Shown piece after piece: positions 8,095 to 19,041 of a DNA stretch of 64,000 nucleotides. The stretch spans positions 7,186,962 through 7,250,961 of the forward strand of contig NC_008278.1 in NCBI RefSeq assembly GCF_000058485.1. The letters are read 5' to 3'. The translations under genes and the position numbers were made by a program. The notes beneath the pieces are model-generated. The model did no database searches. It saw only the letters and a program-made list of their open reading frames with translations, and had not been told where the DNA came from. This stretch comes from Frankia alni ACN14a (GTDB lineage Bacteria > Actinomycetota > Actinomycetes > Frankiales > Frankiaceae). Each line of letters opens with the position of its first letter. Position 1 is the first letter of the stretch.

Positions 8095-8982
8095 ATGACG
8101 AGCCCCTCCACGGGACCCGGCCCGGCCGACCCGGCACCCGGGGGTGCCCGGATGGGCGTGGGCGCGTTGCTGCGGCAGTGGCGGGAACGACGCAGAGTCA
8201 GTCAACTCGAACTAGCACTTCGGGCGGATAGCTCCGCCCGGCACATCAGTTTCGTCGAGACCGGCCGGGCCACGCCGAGCCGGGCGATGGTCCTGCGACT
8301 CGCCGAACATCTCGACGTTCCGGTGCGGGACCGCAACGCGCTGCTGATCGCCGCCGGCTACGCCCCGGCCTACCCGGAGACCCCGCTGCACGACCCGGCG
8401 ATGACCGCCGTGCGCGCCGGGTTGGAGCAGCTGCTCACTGCCTATGAGCCGAACCCGGCGCTGGTACTCGACGGGCACTATGACGTTGCACTGACCAACC
8501 GGGCGGCGCTGGTTCTGCTCACCGGCGTGCCGGCGGACCTGCTGCGCCCACCGCTGAACGCCATGCGCCTCACTCTGCATCCGCGTGGGCTCGCGCCGCG
8601 AATCGTGAATCTGGCGGAATGGCGATCGCACCTGCTGGAGAGAATGCAGCGGAACATGATTCTGCGTGGTTCGCCCGCACTGCGCGCGCTCCACGACGAG
8701 GTGTCCGCCTATCCCGTTCCCGACCGACCGGCCCTCAACGATCCGGGTGCGGACACAGGCCCCGGTTCGGCGAATCCCGCAGCGCCGTCCGACGGGGCGC
8801 CTGCGGCGCTCGCACTACCGATGCGGATTGTCGTCGAAGGACATCTGCTCACGCTCATCTCCACGATGACGACGTTCAACACCCCGATGGACGTGACCGT
8901 CTCCGAGCTGGCGGTCGAGACCTTCCTGCCCGCCGACCCGGAGACGGCCAAAGCCCTTGCGGCCCTCGCCGAGGGGCGATGA
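8095..8982 (+). CDS. XRE-family transcriptional regulator with MmyB-like ligand-binding domain
   Basis: A 295-residue protein with an N-terminal helix-turn-helix, LLRQWRERRRVSQLELALRA then ARHISFVETGRATPSRAMVL (about 22-65), followed by the MmyB-like PAS-type ligand domain: LLAAGYAPAYPETPL-like, LEQLLTAYEPNPALVLDGHYD, and a C-terminal TFNTPMDVTVSELAVETFLP. Members of this family bind a fatty acid and usually control a neighbouring dehydrogenase or SnoaL-type gene. Here the divergently placed SnoaL-like gene is only a fragment (see 9049-9204). The start ATG 8095 has no strong ribosome-binding site; ATG 8152 would still keep the helix-turn-helix. Confidence 0.9.
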   Translation: MTSPSTGPGPADPAPGGARMGVGALLRQWRERRRVSQLELALRADSSARHISFVETGRATPSRAMVLRLAEHLDVPVRDRNALLIAAGYAPAYPETPLHDPAMTAVRAGLEQLLTAYEPNPALVLDGHYDVALTNRAALVLLTGVPADLLRPPLNAMRLTLHPRGLAPRIVNLAEWRSHLLERMQRNMILRGSPALRALHDEVSAYPVPDRPALNDPGADTGPGSANPAAPSDGAPAALALPMRIVVEGHLLTLISTMTTFNTPMDVTVSELAVETFLPADPETAKALAALAEGR

Positions 8983-9048
8983 ACCGGCCGCCCCGCCCGC
9001 GCTCGCCCCGCGCGGCCGCGGGCTATCCCGCCGTGGCGGGCACGCGGT

Positions 9049-9204
9049 CCCGTCGCGGCCGACGACCCCGGCCGTGGGGTCGGTGTAGCCGCCGTCGGGC
9101 GTCCACGCCGCGCTGACCGCCGCCGCGATCCGGTCCGGCTCGGTCGCGTTCCACGCGGCGAAGTAACGCTCGACGGCCTCGGTGTGCACGGTCACAGCAC
9201 TCAT
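9049..9204 (-). pseudogene. 5' remnant of a SnoaL-like/NTF2-fold protein gene
   Basis: From ATG 9204 the frame reads MSAVTVHTEAVERYFAAWNA, then AAWTPDGGYTDPTAGVVGRDG, the first ~52 residues of a SnoaL-like protein (usual length 120-140). After that the similarity stops: the frame continues as low-complexity arginine/glycine sequence that is the reverse complement of the adjacent regulator's 3' end. So the gene appears truncated by deletion of its 3' two thirds. No ribosome-binding site is visible. Confidence 0.6.
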
Positions 9205-9340
9205 CTCGCTGCGTTCGTCCCGGCGGGTCCGCACCCTCCGGCGTCGGCCGTTTCCGACCCGACCAGCGTCGCCGCCGGCTGCGGCCCCGTCGATGACCGG
9301 CGGGGTAATGCAGCAACGGAACGTCAGGAGCTGACGTGAG

Positions 9341-9429
9341 CGGAGGGCGTGGGATTCGAACCCACGAAGAGGATCACTCCCCTTAGCGGTTTTCAAGACC
9401 GCCGCCATCGGCCTCTAGGCGAGCCCTCC
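9341..9429 (-). tRNA. tRNA-Ser (anticodon UGA)
   Basis: The reverse complement folds as a class II tRNA: acceptor GGAGGGC/GCCCTCC with discriminator G, anticodon stem GCGGT/ACCGC around the loop CTTGAAA (anticodon TGA), a long variable arm, and a T arm GTGGG TTCGAAT CCCAC. The CCA end is not encoded. Confidence 0.97.
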
Positions 9430-9516
9430 CACCTGGCAGTCAAGCCAGACAAGCGTGCTCATCCTACAAGATCCGATCATCGCCCGGCCGCCGCCGCGGC
9501 GCGGCGCGGCGGGCGG

Positions 9517-10017
9517 CTACCGGTCGGCGACGGGGGCGGGACGGGGCCAGGGATAGCCGTTCTCGCGCTCGCAGGTGATGTTGAAGCGGCCGAGCAGATC
9601 GGCGAAACATCGCCGGTCCTCGGCGGACCAGTTCTCGAGGACCTGGCCCAGCCCCCGCAGCACCACATCGCGGTCGGCGTGCAGGCGCGCCAGCCCCTGC
9701 GGCGTGACCGCCAGCTTGCGGGCCATCCCGCCGTCGGGATCGGGGATGCGCTCGACCAGGTCGGCCTGGAGCATCGCCGCGGCCTGCCGGTTGACGGTGG
9801 AGACGTCGAGGGCGAAGGCGTCGGCGAGCTGCCCGATGGTCATCGGCCCCTCCGCCTCGATCCGGCTCAGCAGTAAGTACGCCGAGCGGTCGAGTGTCCG
9901 GCCGTGTTGCTTGTGGGTGGACGTGGGCAGGATGTGATGGCGGGCGAGCAGCAACAGCTCTCGCTCGATCTCCTGCAGGTCCTCGAGCACGCTCGCCTCC
10001 GCCGCGCATCCGGGCAC
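9517..10017 (-). CDS. MarR-family transcriptional regulator
   Basis: A 166-residue winged-helix regulator: TLDRSAYLLLSRIEAEGPMT (helix 1-2), IGQLADAFALDVSTVNRQAA (recognition helix), and the wing LVERIPDPDGGMARKLAVTP, then a dimerisation helix. It is divergent from the MFS transporter gene 235 bp away, the usual layout in which a MarR protein represses itself and an efflux pump and is released by a toxic ligand. GTG 10017 and GTG 9990 both have ribosome-binding sites (GAGGG and GGAGG, each 5 nt upstream), so the true start is undecided; the shorter form would be 157 residues. Confidence 0.92.
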   Translation of the reverse strand: MPGCAAEASVLEDLQEIERELLLLARHHILPTSTHKQHGRTLDRSAYLLLSRIEAEGPMTIGQLADAFALDVSTVNRQAAAMLQADLVERIPDPDGGMARKLAVTPQGLARLHADRDVVLRGLGQVLENWSAEDRRCFADLLGRFNITCERENGYPWPRPAPVADR

Positions 10018-10072
10018 CTATGCCCTCGTCTGACCGTGACCTTTATCCCAGACTATGCGCAGCTCCGGCGTC

Positions 10073-10105
10073 TGTGCACGGCACACATAGCATGTATCGT
10101 GCACA
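10073..10105. promoter_or_regulatory. Candidate operator between the MarR and MFS genes
   Basis: Perfect 8-bp arms TGTGCACG (10073-10080) and CGTGCACA (10098-10105) separated by 17 bp, in the divergent promoter region. Centre-to-centre spacing of 25 bp is longer than one MarR site, so this could be two half-sites or two overlapping dimers. A second short inverted repeat, GATCGT/ACGATC, lies at 10111-10136. Confidence 0.4.
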
Positions 10106-10252
10106 ACAGCGATCGTCCGTGGCAACCGAAACGATCTCGCAAACCCCCCTTGCAAGCGACATGGTCGTGCGCACCCGCAGTCACTCGCGGTCCGCGCGCA
10201 GACGGTCACCTTCCGTCGGTGATCCTCGCCGTCATCCACCCCGGAGGCTCCC

Positions 10253-11755
10253 ATGGCACAGGCGTCCGCCGACCCGACCAGTCGGCAGGAGGGCGCACCC
10301 GCGCCCGGGCTGATGATCGGGGCCCTGGCCACAGCCGGGGTCGTGGTCTCGGTCATGCACACCCTCGTGGTGCCGCTCATCTCGGACCTTCCCGAGCTGC
10401 TGCACTCCTCCGCCTCGAACACGGCCTGGGTGGTGACCGCGACCCTGCTCGGCGCCGCGGTCTCGACGCCGATCGTGGGCCGCCTCGGCGACATGTACGG
10501 CAAGAAGCGGATGATGATGGTCAGCCTCGTGGTGCTGATCATCGGCTCGGTCGTCTGCGCGCTGAGCACCTCGCTGCTGCCGATGGTCGCCGGGCGCGCG
10601 CTGCAGGGTCTGGCGACGGGCCTGATCCCGCTCGGCATCAGCGTGATGCGTGACGAGCTGCCGCCCGAGAAGCTCGGCTCGGCGCTCGGGCTGATGAGCT
10701 CCTCGCTGGGCATCGGTGGCGCCCTCGGTGTCCCGCTGTCGGCGATCATCGCCCAGCAGGTGAACTGGCACGTGCTGTTCTGGGGGGCGGCCGGGCTCGC
10801 CGTGCTGGTGCTGCTGGTCATCTGGAAGGTGATCCCCGAGTCGCCGGTGGGCGACAAGACCCACGGCCGCTTCGACTTCGTCGGCGCCCTCGGGATGTCC
10901 GCCGGCGTGCTGTGCCTGCTGCTCGTCATCTCCAAGGGCAGCGACTGGGGCTGGACCAAGAGCACCACGCTGGGGCTCGGCGTCGCCGCCGTCGTGATCC
11001 TGCTCGCCTGGGGCTTCTGGGAGCTGCGCACCCCGAGCCCGCTGGTCGACCTGCGGATCAGCGCCCGCCGTCAGGTCCTGATGACCAACCTGACCTCGGT
11101 CATCATCGGCTTCGCGATGTACGGCATGTCCCTGATCATCCCGCAGCTCCTGCAGGCCCCCAAGGGCACGGGCTACGGATTCGGCCAGTCGATGATCGTC
11201 GCCGGCCTGTGCTTCGCGCCGTTCGGCCTCGTGATGATGCTGGCCTCCCCGGTCACCGCCCGGCTGTCGGCGGCCTTCGGATCCAAGGTCACCCTGATGC
11301 TGGGCGCGGGGACGATCGCGATCGGCTACGGGCTGGGCCTGGTGCTCATGAGCGAGGTCTGGGAGATCATCTTCCTGGCCTGCATCATCGGCCTCGGGGT
11401 CGCCCTGGCCTACGCGTCGATGCCCGCCCTGATCATGGCCGCGGTGCCGCCGACCGAGACGGCCGCCGCCAACGGCCTGAACACCCTGATGCGCTCGCTC
11501 GGCACCTCGTCGTCCGCCGCGGTCGTCGGCGTGGTCCTCGCGCACATGACCACGACCTTCGAAGGCGTCGCGCTGCCGTCCGAGGGCGGCTTCCGGCTCG
11601 CGTTCGTCCTCGGCGCGGGGTCGGCCCTGCTCGCGCTGCTGCTGGCCACCTTCATCCCCGGCCGGCAGGCAAGCGCCGCGGTCACCGTCCCCAGCCAGCG
11701 GGAGACCAGGAGCACGGTCACCGAGGCGGAGACGGTGGACGCAGTCCAGGCCTGA
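10253..11755 (+). CDS. MFS transporter, drug:H+ antiporter type (DHA2-like)
   Basis: A 500-residue integral membrane protein with about 14 membrane segments. Motif A, GRLGDMYGKKR (about 80-90), follows the second helix, and the region LQGLATGLIPLGISVMRDEL with LGSALGLMSSSLGIGGALG matches motifs B and C of drug antiporters. ATG 10253 has GGAGG 7 nt upstream. Its divergent MarR neighbour suggests ligand-induced export of a toxic compound or antibiotic. A 16-bp hairpin terminator follows at 11776. Confidence 0.92.
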   Translation: MAQASADPTSRQEGAPAPGLMIGALATAGVVVSVMHTLVVPLISDLPELLHSSASNTAWVVTATLLGAAVSTPIVGRLGDMYGKKRMMMVSLVVLIIGSVVCALSTSLLPMVAGRALQGLATGLIPLGISVMRDELPPEKLGSALGLMSSSLGIGGALGVPLSAIIAQQVNWHVLFWGAAGLAVLVLLVIWKVIPESPVGDKTHGRFDFVGALGMSAGVLCLLLVISKGSDWGWTKSTTLGLGVAAVVILLAWGFWELRTPSPLVDLRISARRQVLMTNLTSVIIGFAMYGMSLIIPQLLQAPKGTGYGFGQSMIVAGLCFAPFGLVMMLASPVTARLSAAFGSKVTLMLGAGTIAIGYGLGLVLMSEVWEIIFLACIIGLGVALAYASMPALIMAAVPPTETAAANGLNTLMRSLGTSSSAAVVGVVLAHMTTTFEGVALPSEGGFRLAFVLGAGSALLALLLATFIPGRQASAAVTVPSQRETRSTVTEAETVDAVQA

Positions 11756-11775
11756 ACCGCCTCCCGATCCGCCGG

Positions 11776-11810
11776 ACGCGCGGGTACCCACGGTGTGGGT
11801 GCCCGCGCGT
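11776..11810 (+). terminator. Terminator of the MFS gene
   Basis: Sixteen-bp stem (11776-11791 with 11795-11810) with a single T-G wobble pair and a 3-nt loop GGT, 20 nt after the stop codon. No T-tract follows. Confidence 0.75.
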
Positions 11811-12285
11811 TCGGGCATCCCGCCAGGGTGAGCAGACACCCCCGTCAGGACGTCGATCGCGTCCACGGCCCGCCGGGCGACCGCGGCGAGGGCCGTGCCG
11901 CCGGCCGGGACGGCGGTCCCGGGGCCGCGGACGGCCACCGCGGCCACCTGGATGGGCAGCAGGGCGGGCGCGCCGGCCGGCTGGACAGCACCCGAACGGA
12001 CCGTGCCCGGCTGGACCGCACCCGGCCGGACCTCGACGACGCCACCGCCGAGGCAGTCGGCCGGCTCAGCGAGGCGCTGGAATGGGTGGAGCGTGCCCGC
12101 GGTGCGCTGTATGAGTTCCATCAGCTTTCCGGGCGGGCGGACCGCACCCTGGCGGAGGCGATCACCGGGCTGGAGGACGCCGGGCACGCCCGGACAGCCG
12201 GGTTCGTCCGCGGCCAGTTGTACGGGCGCAACGTGCTCGACGGACGCTGGACCTTCCAGATCGTCGAGGAGTACGACGAGCTGTA

Positions 12286-15021
<2,736 letters not shown>

Positions 15022-15190
15022 CCGTCAGCAACCGTCGCCTGTCAGCAACGTCGCCCCCTCAGCAACGTCACCTATTGTGAACCAGCGCTGACGTCAGGTG
15101 GTGAAGCAGGCGCTCCGCGCGAGCCGGTGTCTCCTCGGCGGGCGACTCGTCGAACCGCTCGGCGTCAGGAGTCGGGCGGGCGCCAGGCGG

Positions 15191-15952
15191 TCAGGCGTCC
15201 CGGCGCCTGGCCAGGATCAGCCCGATCACGAACAGGCCCACGCACACCGCGGCGTAGTACACCAGCGAGCCCCAGGGCCCGAACGGCATCCCCTCGATCG
15301 CAGGCGGGCCGTCGTCGGTCTCGGGCTGGCCGGCGACGATGAAGTTGTTGCCGACGGTGTACGGCAGCCAGTGCTGAATGTGATCGCCGATCCGAGGGAT
15401 CGCCGGCAGCAGGTTCTCCAGCAGGAGCAGGTAGATGAGTTCGATGACGACGGCGCCGGCGGACTGCCGGACGATCAGACCGACGGCGAGGGCCAGCACG
15501 GCGGAGAGCAGGTAGATCAGCCCGACGCCGAACACGTTGCGGTACTCCTGCGCCGTGTCGATCCCCAGCGGTGCGTCCGGCTGGATCAGCCTGGCGACGC
15601 CCCAGGAGCCGACGGCGGTGATCTCCCCGACGATCCCCGCCAGCACAGCGACGACCACGGCCTTGGCGACCAGTGCCGGAGTGCGGGTGGGGACGGCGAG
15701 GAAGGTCGACCGGATCGTGCTGAACCGGTATTCGGTGGTGACCGCGAGCGTGGCCATCACCATCATCACCACGAGCCCGAAGGTGAAGGCGAACTGGGTG
15801 ACGCTCGGGGTGAGGGTGGACAGGTCGTCGGCCTTGGTGGTGGCCGCGAAGATGGAGGTCAGCCCCACCGTGAGGGCGGTCGCCAGGATCATGCACCACC
15901 ACGGCGAGCGGGTGGAGAACAGCTTGATGCGTTCGACGGTGAGCAGAGTCAT
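15191..15952 (-). CDS. ABC-2 type transporter permease
   Basis: A 253-residue permease with six predicted membrane segments: IKLFSTRSPWWCMILATALT at the start, FGLVVMMVMATLAVTTEYRF, ALVAKAVVVAVLAGIVGEI, VGLIYLLSAVLALAVGLIV, then a final SLVYYAAVCVGLFVIGLILA ending in RRRDA. The EYRFSTIRSTFLAVPTR signature after the second helix is typical of ABC-2 permeases linked to multidrug or lantibiotic export. Its ATG overlaps the stop of the ATPase gene by 4 nt, so the two subunits are made together. Confidence 0.92.
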   Translation of the reverse strand: MTLLTVERIKLFSTRSPWWCMILATALTVGLTSIFAATTKADDLSTLTPSVTQFAFTFGLVVMMVMATLAVTTEYRFSTIRSTFLAVPTRTPALVAKAVVVAVLAGIVGEITAVGSWGVARLIQPDAPLGIDTAQEYRNVFGVGLIYLLSAVLALAVGLIVRQSAGAVVIELIYLLLLENLLPAIPRIGDHIQHWLPYTVGNNFIVAGQPETDDGPPAIEGMPFGPWGSLVYYAAVCVGLFVIGLILARRRDA

Positions 15953-16989
15953 CGGGCGTCGCCTCCCCGCGTCGCGTCCACGGCCTCGTTCTCCCGCGGC
16001 AGCGGCCCGGCGGGCTGTGCCGGGGCGGCGGGTGCCCCGGCGGGCGGTGAGCCGTTCGCCGGCCCCCCGAGCGCGCCGGCGTGGTACTCGACGTCGCCCC
16101 CGGTGAGCTGGATGAACGCCTGCTCCAGCGAGCCACGCTGGGCGGCCAGCTCGTGCAGCACCAGACCGACCCGCCCGACCAGCTCGCCGACCTGCTCGGT
16201 GCTGCTGTTCGACACGAGCAGCGCCGCCGGCCCGTCGTCCCCGGCGGGCACGTCGCGGACCGCGAGCCCCTGACCGGTGAGCTCACCGTGCAGCCGCTCC
16301 ATCTCGGGGCCGCGGACCCGGACCGTCGACTCGGACGCCATGTCGATGAAGGCGCGGGTGCTGGTCTGCGCGATGAGCCGCCCGCGCCCGATGACGATGA
16401 GTTCCTGGGCGGTCAGCGCCATCTCGGAGAGCAGGTGGCTGGAGACGAAGACCGTCCGACCCTCGTCCGCGAGCCGGTGCATGAACCGACGGATCCAAAG
16501 GATTCCCTCCGGGTCCAGGCCGTTGACGGGCTCGTCGAACAGCAGCACGCCCGGATCACCGAGCAGCGCCGTCGCGATACCGAGCCGCTGGGCCATGCCG
16601 AGCGAGAAGCCGCCGGCGCGCTTGCCGGCCACGCCGGTCAGCCCGACGATCTCCAGCACCTCGTCCACCCGTTTCGCCGGGATCCGGTTGGACGCGGCCA
16701 TCCACCGCAGGTGCGAACGCGCGGACCGGTTGGGGTGCACCCATTTCGCCTCGAGCAGCGCACCCACCTGGCGCAGCGGCTGCTTCAGCTCGCTGTAGCG
16801 CCGGCCGTCGATGCGGACCGTGCCCGCGCTCGGGTTGTCGAGCCCCAGAATCATGCGCATCGTCGTGGACTTCCCGGCCCCGTTGGGCCCCAGGAATCCG
16901 GTCACCTTGCCGGGCTGCACCGAGAAGGACAGGTCGTTGACGGCGACCGTGCGTCCATACCGCTTGGTGAGCCCTTGTGCCTCGATCAT
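15949..16989 (-). CDS. ABC transporter ATP-binding protein
   Basis: A 346-residue ATPase: Walker A GPNGAGKST (34-42), signature FSLGMAQRLG (128-137), Walker B VLLFDEP (148-154), D-loop NGLDP, and the switch histidine in VFVSSHLLSEM. The signature reads SLGMAQ in place of SGGQ, as is usual in the DrrA/BcrA-like exporters. A C-terminal extension of about 120 residues, ending in a Pro/Ala-rich tail, is common in that group. It pairs with the downstream permease. The start ATG 16989 has GAAAGGGGGCGA before it, a good ribosome-binding site. Confidence 0.95.
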   Translation of the reverse strand: MIEAQGLTKRYGRTVAVNDLSFSVQPGKVTGFLGPNGAGKSTTMRMILGLDNPSAGTVRIDGRRYSELKQPLRQVGALLEAKWVHPNRSARSHLRWMAASNRIPAKRVDEVLEIVGLTGVAGKRAGGFSLGMAQRLGIATALLGDPGVLLFDEPVNGLDPEGILWIRRFMHRLADEGRTVFVSSHLLSEMALTAQELIVIGRGRLIAQTSTRAFIDMASESTVRVRGPEMERLHGELTGQGLAVRDVPAGDDGPAALLVSNSSTEQVGELVGRVGLVLHELAAQRGSLEQAFIQLTGGDVEYHAGALGGPANGSPPAGAPAAPAQPAGPLPRENEAVDATRGGDAR

Positions 16990-17216
16990 TCGCCCCCTTT
17001 CGTCAGAGGTCGTTTCGGGGCATCCGCCCGGTGGGCATCATCGTCGTGGCGCCGCCACGGTCAGGCCAGGCGTCGCCGCCGGCCAACCGTGTCGTCCTGG
17101 CGACAGTGAACAGGGCGGCCGCGACGACCATCGGGCCAGCACCCGTAGCCGAACGGGGCGCGCCGGCCGGGACCGGGGACCGAGAACCGAAGACGCGGAC
17201 CGAGCCGGTCGGGTGG

Positions 17217-17921
17217 TCAGAGCACCCGCCGCCGGGCGAGGATCTCCCCGGCCAACTCGGAGACCCGTCGGCGCTCGTTGCGCGCGGTCCGCCGCAGGGT
17301 CTCGAATGCCGAGATCGGGTCCGTCCTCATCGTCGCCATGAGATATCCGACGGCGCGCTCGATCGGAACCCGGTACTCCAGGGCGTACTGAAGCTGGCGG
17401 GCGAGTTTGTCGTTGCGGTCGGCGATGAGCCCGGCGAGCAGCAGATTTTCGAGAACCGCGCCGAAATGGACCATGGCGTCGCGCTCGCTGTCGGTCCAGA
17501 CGCGCGGGGCGTCGGAGGCGACGTTGAGGGTGCCGATCGGCCCGCCACCGAGGCGTACCGGCACGCCGAGGACGGCGCGGATCCCGCCGTCGAGCAGGAC
17601 GGGGGTGACCCGCGGCCACCGGGTGTCCGTGGCCAGATCCTCGGACAGCACGATCTCGTCGATGATGAAGGACTCGACGCAGGGGCCCTCGCCGAACTCC
17701 TCCTGGGCGCGTTCGAGCAGCGCGCCGCTGCTGTCGGAGGCGGCGATGCTGCGCAGGGCCCGGTCCGCATCGACCACCAGGACGCCCGCGCCGGTCAGGT
17801 CGAAGATCTCGGTGACCGCGTGCACGACCTCGCTGACCAGCCTGGCGAGCTCGACCTGACTCGGTACCAGGTGGTGCAGCCGGGCCAGGCTGGCGTCCAG
17901 CAGCAGCTTGTCGATCTCCAT
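17217..17921 (-). CDS. GAF and ANTAR domain protein (putative RNA-binding antiterminator)
   Basis: A 234-residue protein. The GAF domain (about 20-165) has VHAVTEIFDLTGAGVLVVDAD, FGEGPCVESF and VRLGGGPIGTLNVAS; the ANTAR domain follows (about 170-230) with LARQLQYALEYRVPIERAVG and a three-helix end, ISAFETLRRTARNERRRVSE. ANTAR proteins bind paired hairpins in nascent RNA and prevent termination. The Ala usually found after RxxIERAxG is kept as AVGYLMA. ATG 17921 is chosen because GGGGGAA stands 6 nt upstream; the frame itself opens at 17990. It lies downstream of the STAS gene, with 76 nt between them. Confidence 0.92.
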   Translation of the reverse strand: MEIDKLLLDASLARLHHLVPSQVELARLVSEVVHAVTEIFDLTGAGVLVVDADRALRSIAASDSSGALLERAQEEFGEGPCVESFIIDEIVLSEDLATDTRWPRVTPVLLDGGIRAVLGVPVRLGGGPIGTLNVASDAPRVWTDSERDAMVHFGAVLENLLLAGLIADRNDKLARQLQYALEYRVPIERAVGYLMATMRTDPISAFETLRRTARNERRRVSELAGEILARRRVL

Positions 17922-17997
17922 CGTGGTTCCCCCGTACGTCCAGCGCGACCCCGACCGCGGCAACCCGGCCGTCCCATCCTGCCGGATCATCTGGGGG

Positions 17998-18393
17998 TTA
18001 ACCCGCAGATGCCGCAGACGCGGTGGTGGCCGACCCGGGGTCGGTCACCGCCTGCCATGCAGCATCTACCGTACGGAATCGCGGCACGCCCTGGGGTGTG
18101 AGGATGGTTGCCATCCGCTCCACGATCGGCGCGCATCCGGCGAGTGCGACCCGCACGCCCCGCTCCCGGCCCGCCCGCCAGAGCAGGTGCAGCACCGTGA
18201 ACCCACGGACGTCGACGAACACGCCGGTCAGGTCGACGACGAGCGTGCTCGCGCACTCGTCCAGGCAGGCCCACAGCAGCGCCCGGGCCATCGGCTCGAC
18301 GGCGGCGTCGAGGTCGCCCTGGAACGCGACCGTGACCCCGCCCGGATGGTGCCGCACCACGGCGACGGGCCGGGCCGGGCCGGCGGTGCTCAC
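17998..18393 (-). CDS. STAS-domain anti-anti-sigma-like protein lacking the phosphorylatable serine
   Basis: A 131-residue single STAS domain: GGVTVAFQGDLDAAVEPMAR (about 18-37), STLVVDLTGVFVDVRGFTVL (about 49-68), then the second alpha/beta unit. In SpoIIAA-type proteins the motif is VDLSGVxFxDSSGL with the second Ser phosphorylated by an anti-sigma kinase; here the matching residues are DVRG, so this Ser is replaced by Arg. It probably works as a fixed partner switch or a sensor rather than by phosphorylation. GTG 18393 starts 42 nt after the upstream gene's stop. No kinase gene lies nearby. Confidence 0.85.
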   Translation of the reverse strand: MSTAGPARPVAVVRHHPGGVTVAFQGDLDAAVEPMARALLWACLDECASTLVVDLTGVFVDVRGFTVLHLLWRAGRERGVRVALAGCAPIVERMATILTPQGVPRFRTVDAAWQAVTDPGSATTASAASAG

Positions 18394-18435
18394 CTGGGCC
18401 CCGCCGCCCCCGCACCCCCCGGGACGCGGCGCCGC

Positions 18436-18957
18436 TCAGCCATCGGCCGCCTCGCCGCGAGAATCCTCTGCGCCCGGCTCGCCGGCGCGTCGGTGTGCCG
18501 CACCCGGCGCGCCGCCGCGATCGTCCGCCGCGTCCGGCGCATCGAACTCGTCCGGGCGGTGCGACGAGCGGCGGCGGCGCACCCCGACATCGACCTGACG
18601 GCGGACGGTCCCGTCGATTGCGGCCGAACGCTCGGCCGCAATCGACGAATTGATCATCCCGAGCAGGCGGTTCTGCTCGTCGGCGGGGATCCCGGACATC
18701 AGGCTGGCGACCAGCTCGGACCCGCCGTCCACCCCGACGACCACCGAGGCGGCGTCCGCGGCCGCGGGCAGCGATGGCGCCGGCTCGCCCTCACGGGCGG
18801 CAGGGACCGCGGCGACGTCGCCGCGATCGGAGACCCGCTGGTCCGCGACGTGCTGGTCTGCGACGCGCTGATCTGCGACATGCTGGTCGGAGACCCGCTG
18901 GTCGGACACGCGTTCGTCGGCGTCCGGAGACGGGGCGCCTGGAGCGTCTGCGGGCAT
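18436..18957 (-). CDS. Hypothetical protein with pentapeptide repeats
   Basis: A 173-residue soluble-looking protein. The N-terminal third is made of six five-residue repeats, V(S/A)DQ(R/H), followed by a middle segment, ELVASLMSGIPADEQNRLLG, which resembles a helical ordered domain, and a C-terminal acidic/basic low-complexity tail. ATG 18957 is the only clear start. It is followed closely by the STAS gene and then the GAF-ANTAR gene on the same strand, so it may be the first gene of a signalling operon. Family not recognised. Confidence 0.6.
   Translation of the reverse strand: MPADAPGAPSPDADERVSDQRVSDQHVADQRVADQHVADQRVSDRGDVAAVPAAREGEPAPSLPAAADAASVVVGVDGGSELVASLMSGIPADEQNRLLGMINSSIAAERSAAIDGTVRRQVDVGVRRRRSSHRPDEFDAPDAADDRGGAPGAAHRRAGEPGAEDSRGEAADG
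18823..18909 (-). repeat. 15-bp tandem repeats at the 5' end of the hypothetical gene
   Basis: Six units of the form GTCGCAGACCAGCAC encoding VADQH, VSDQR and close variants. Confidence 0.85.
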
Positions 18958-19041
18958 GCGTCACTCTCCGTGACTCGGCCGCAGACACAGGGCAGGCGAA
19001 TGGATCGGTTGTCGAGAGACTACCGCATGGGACTCCCCCGG

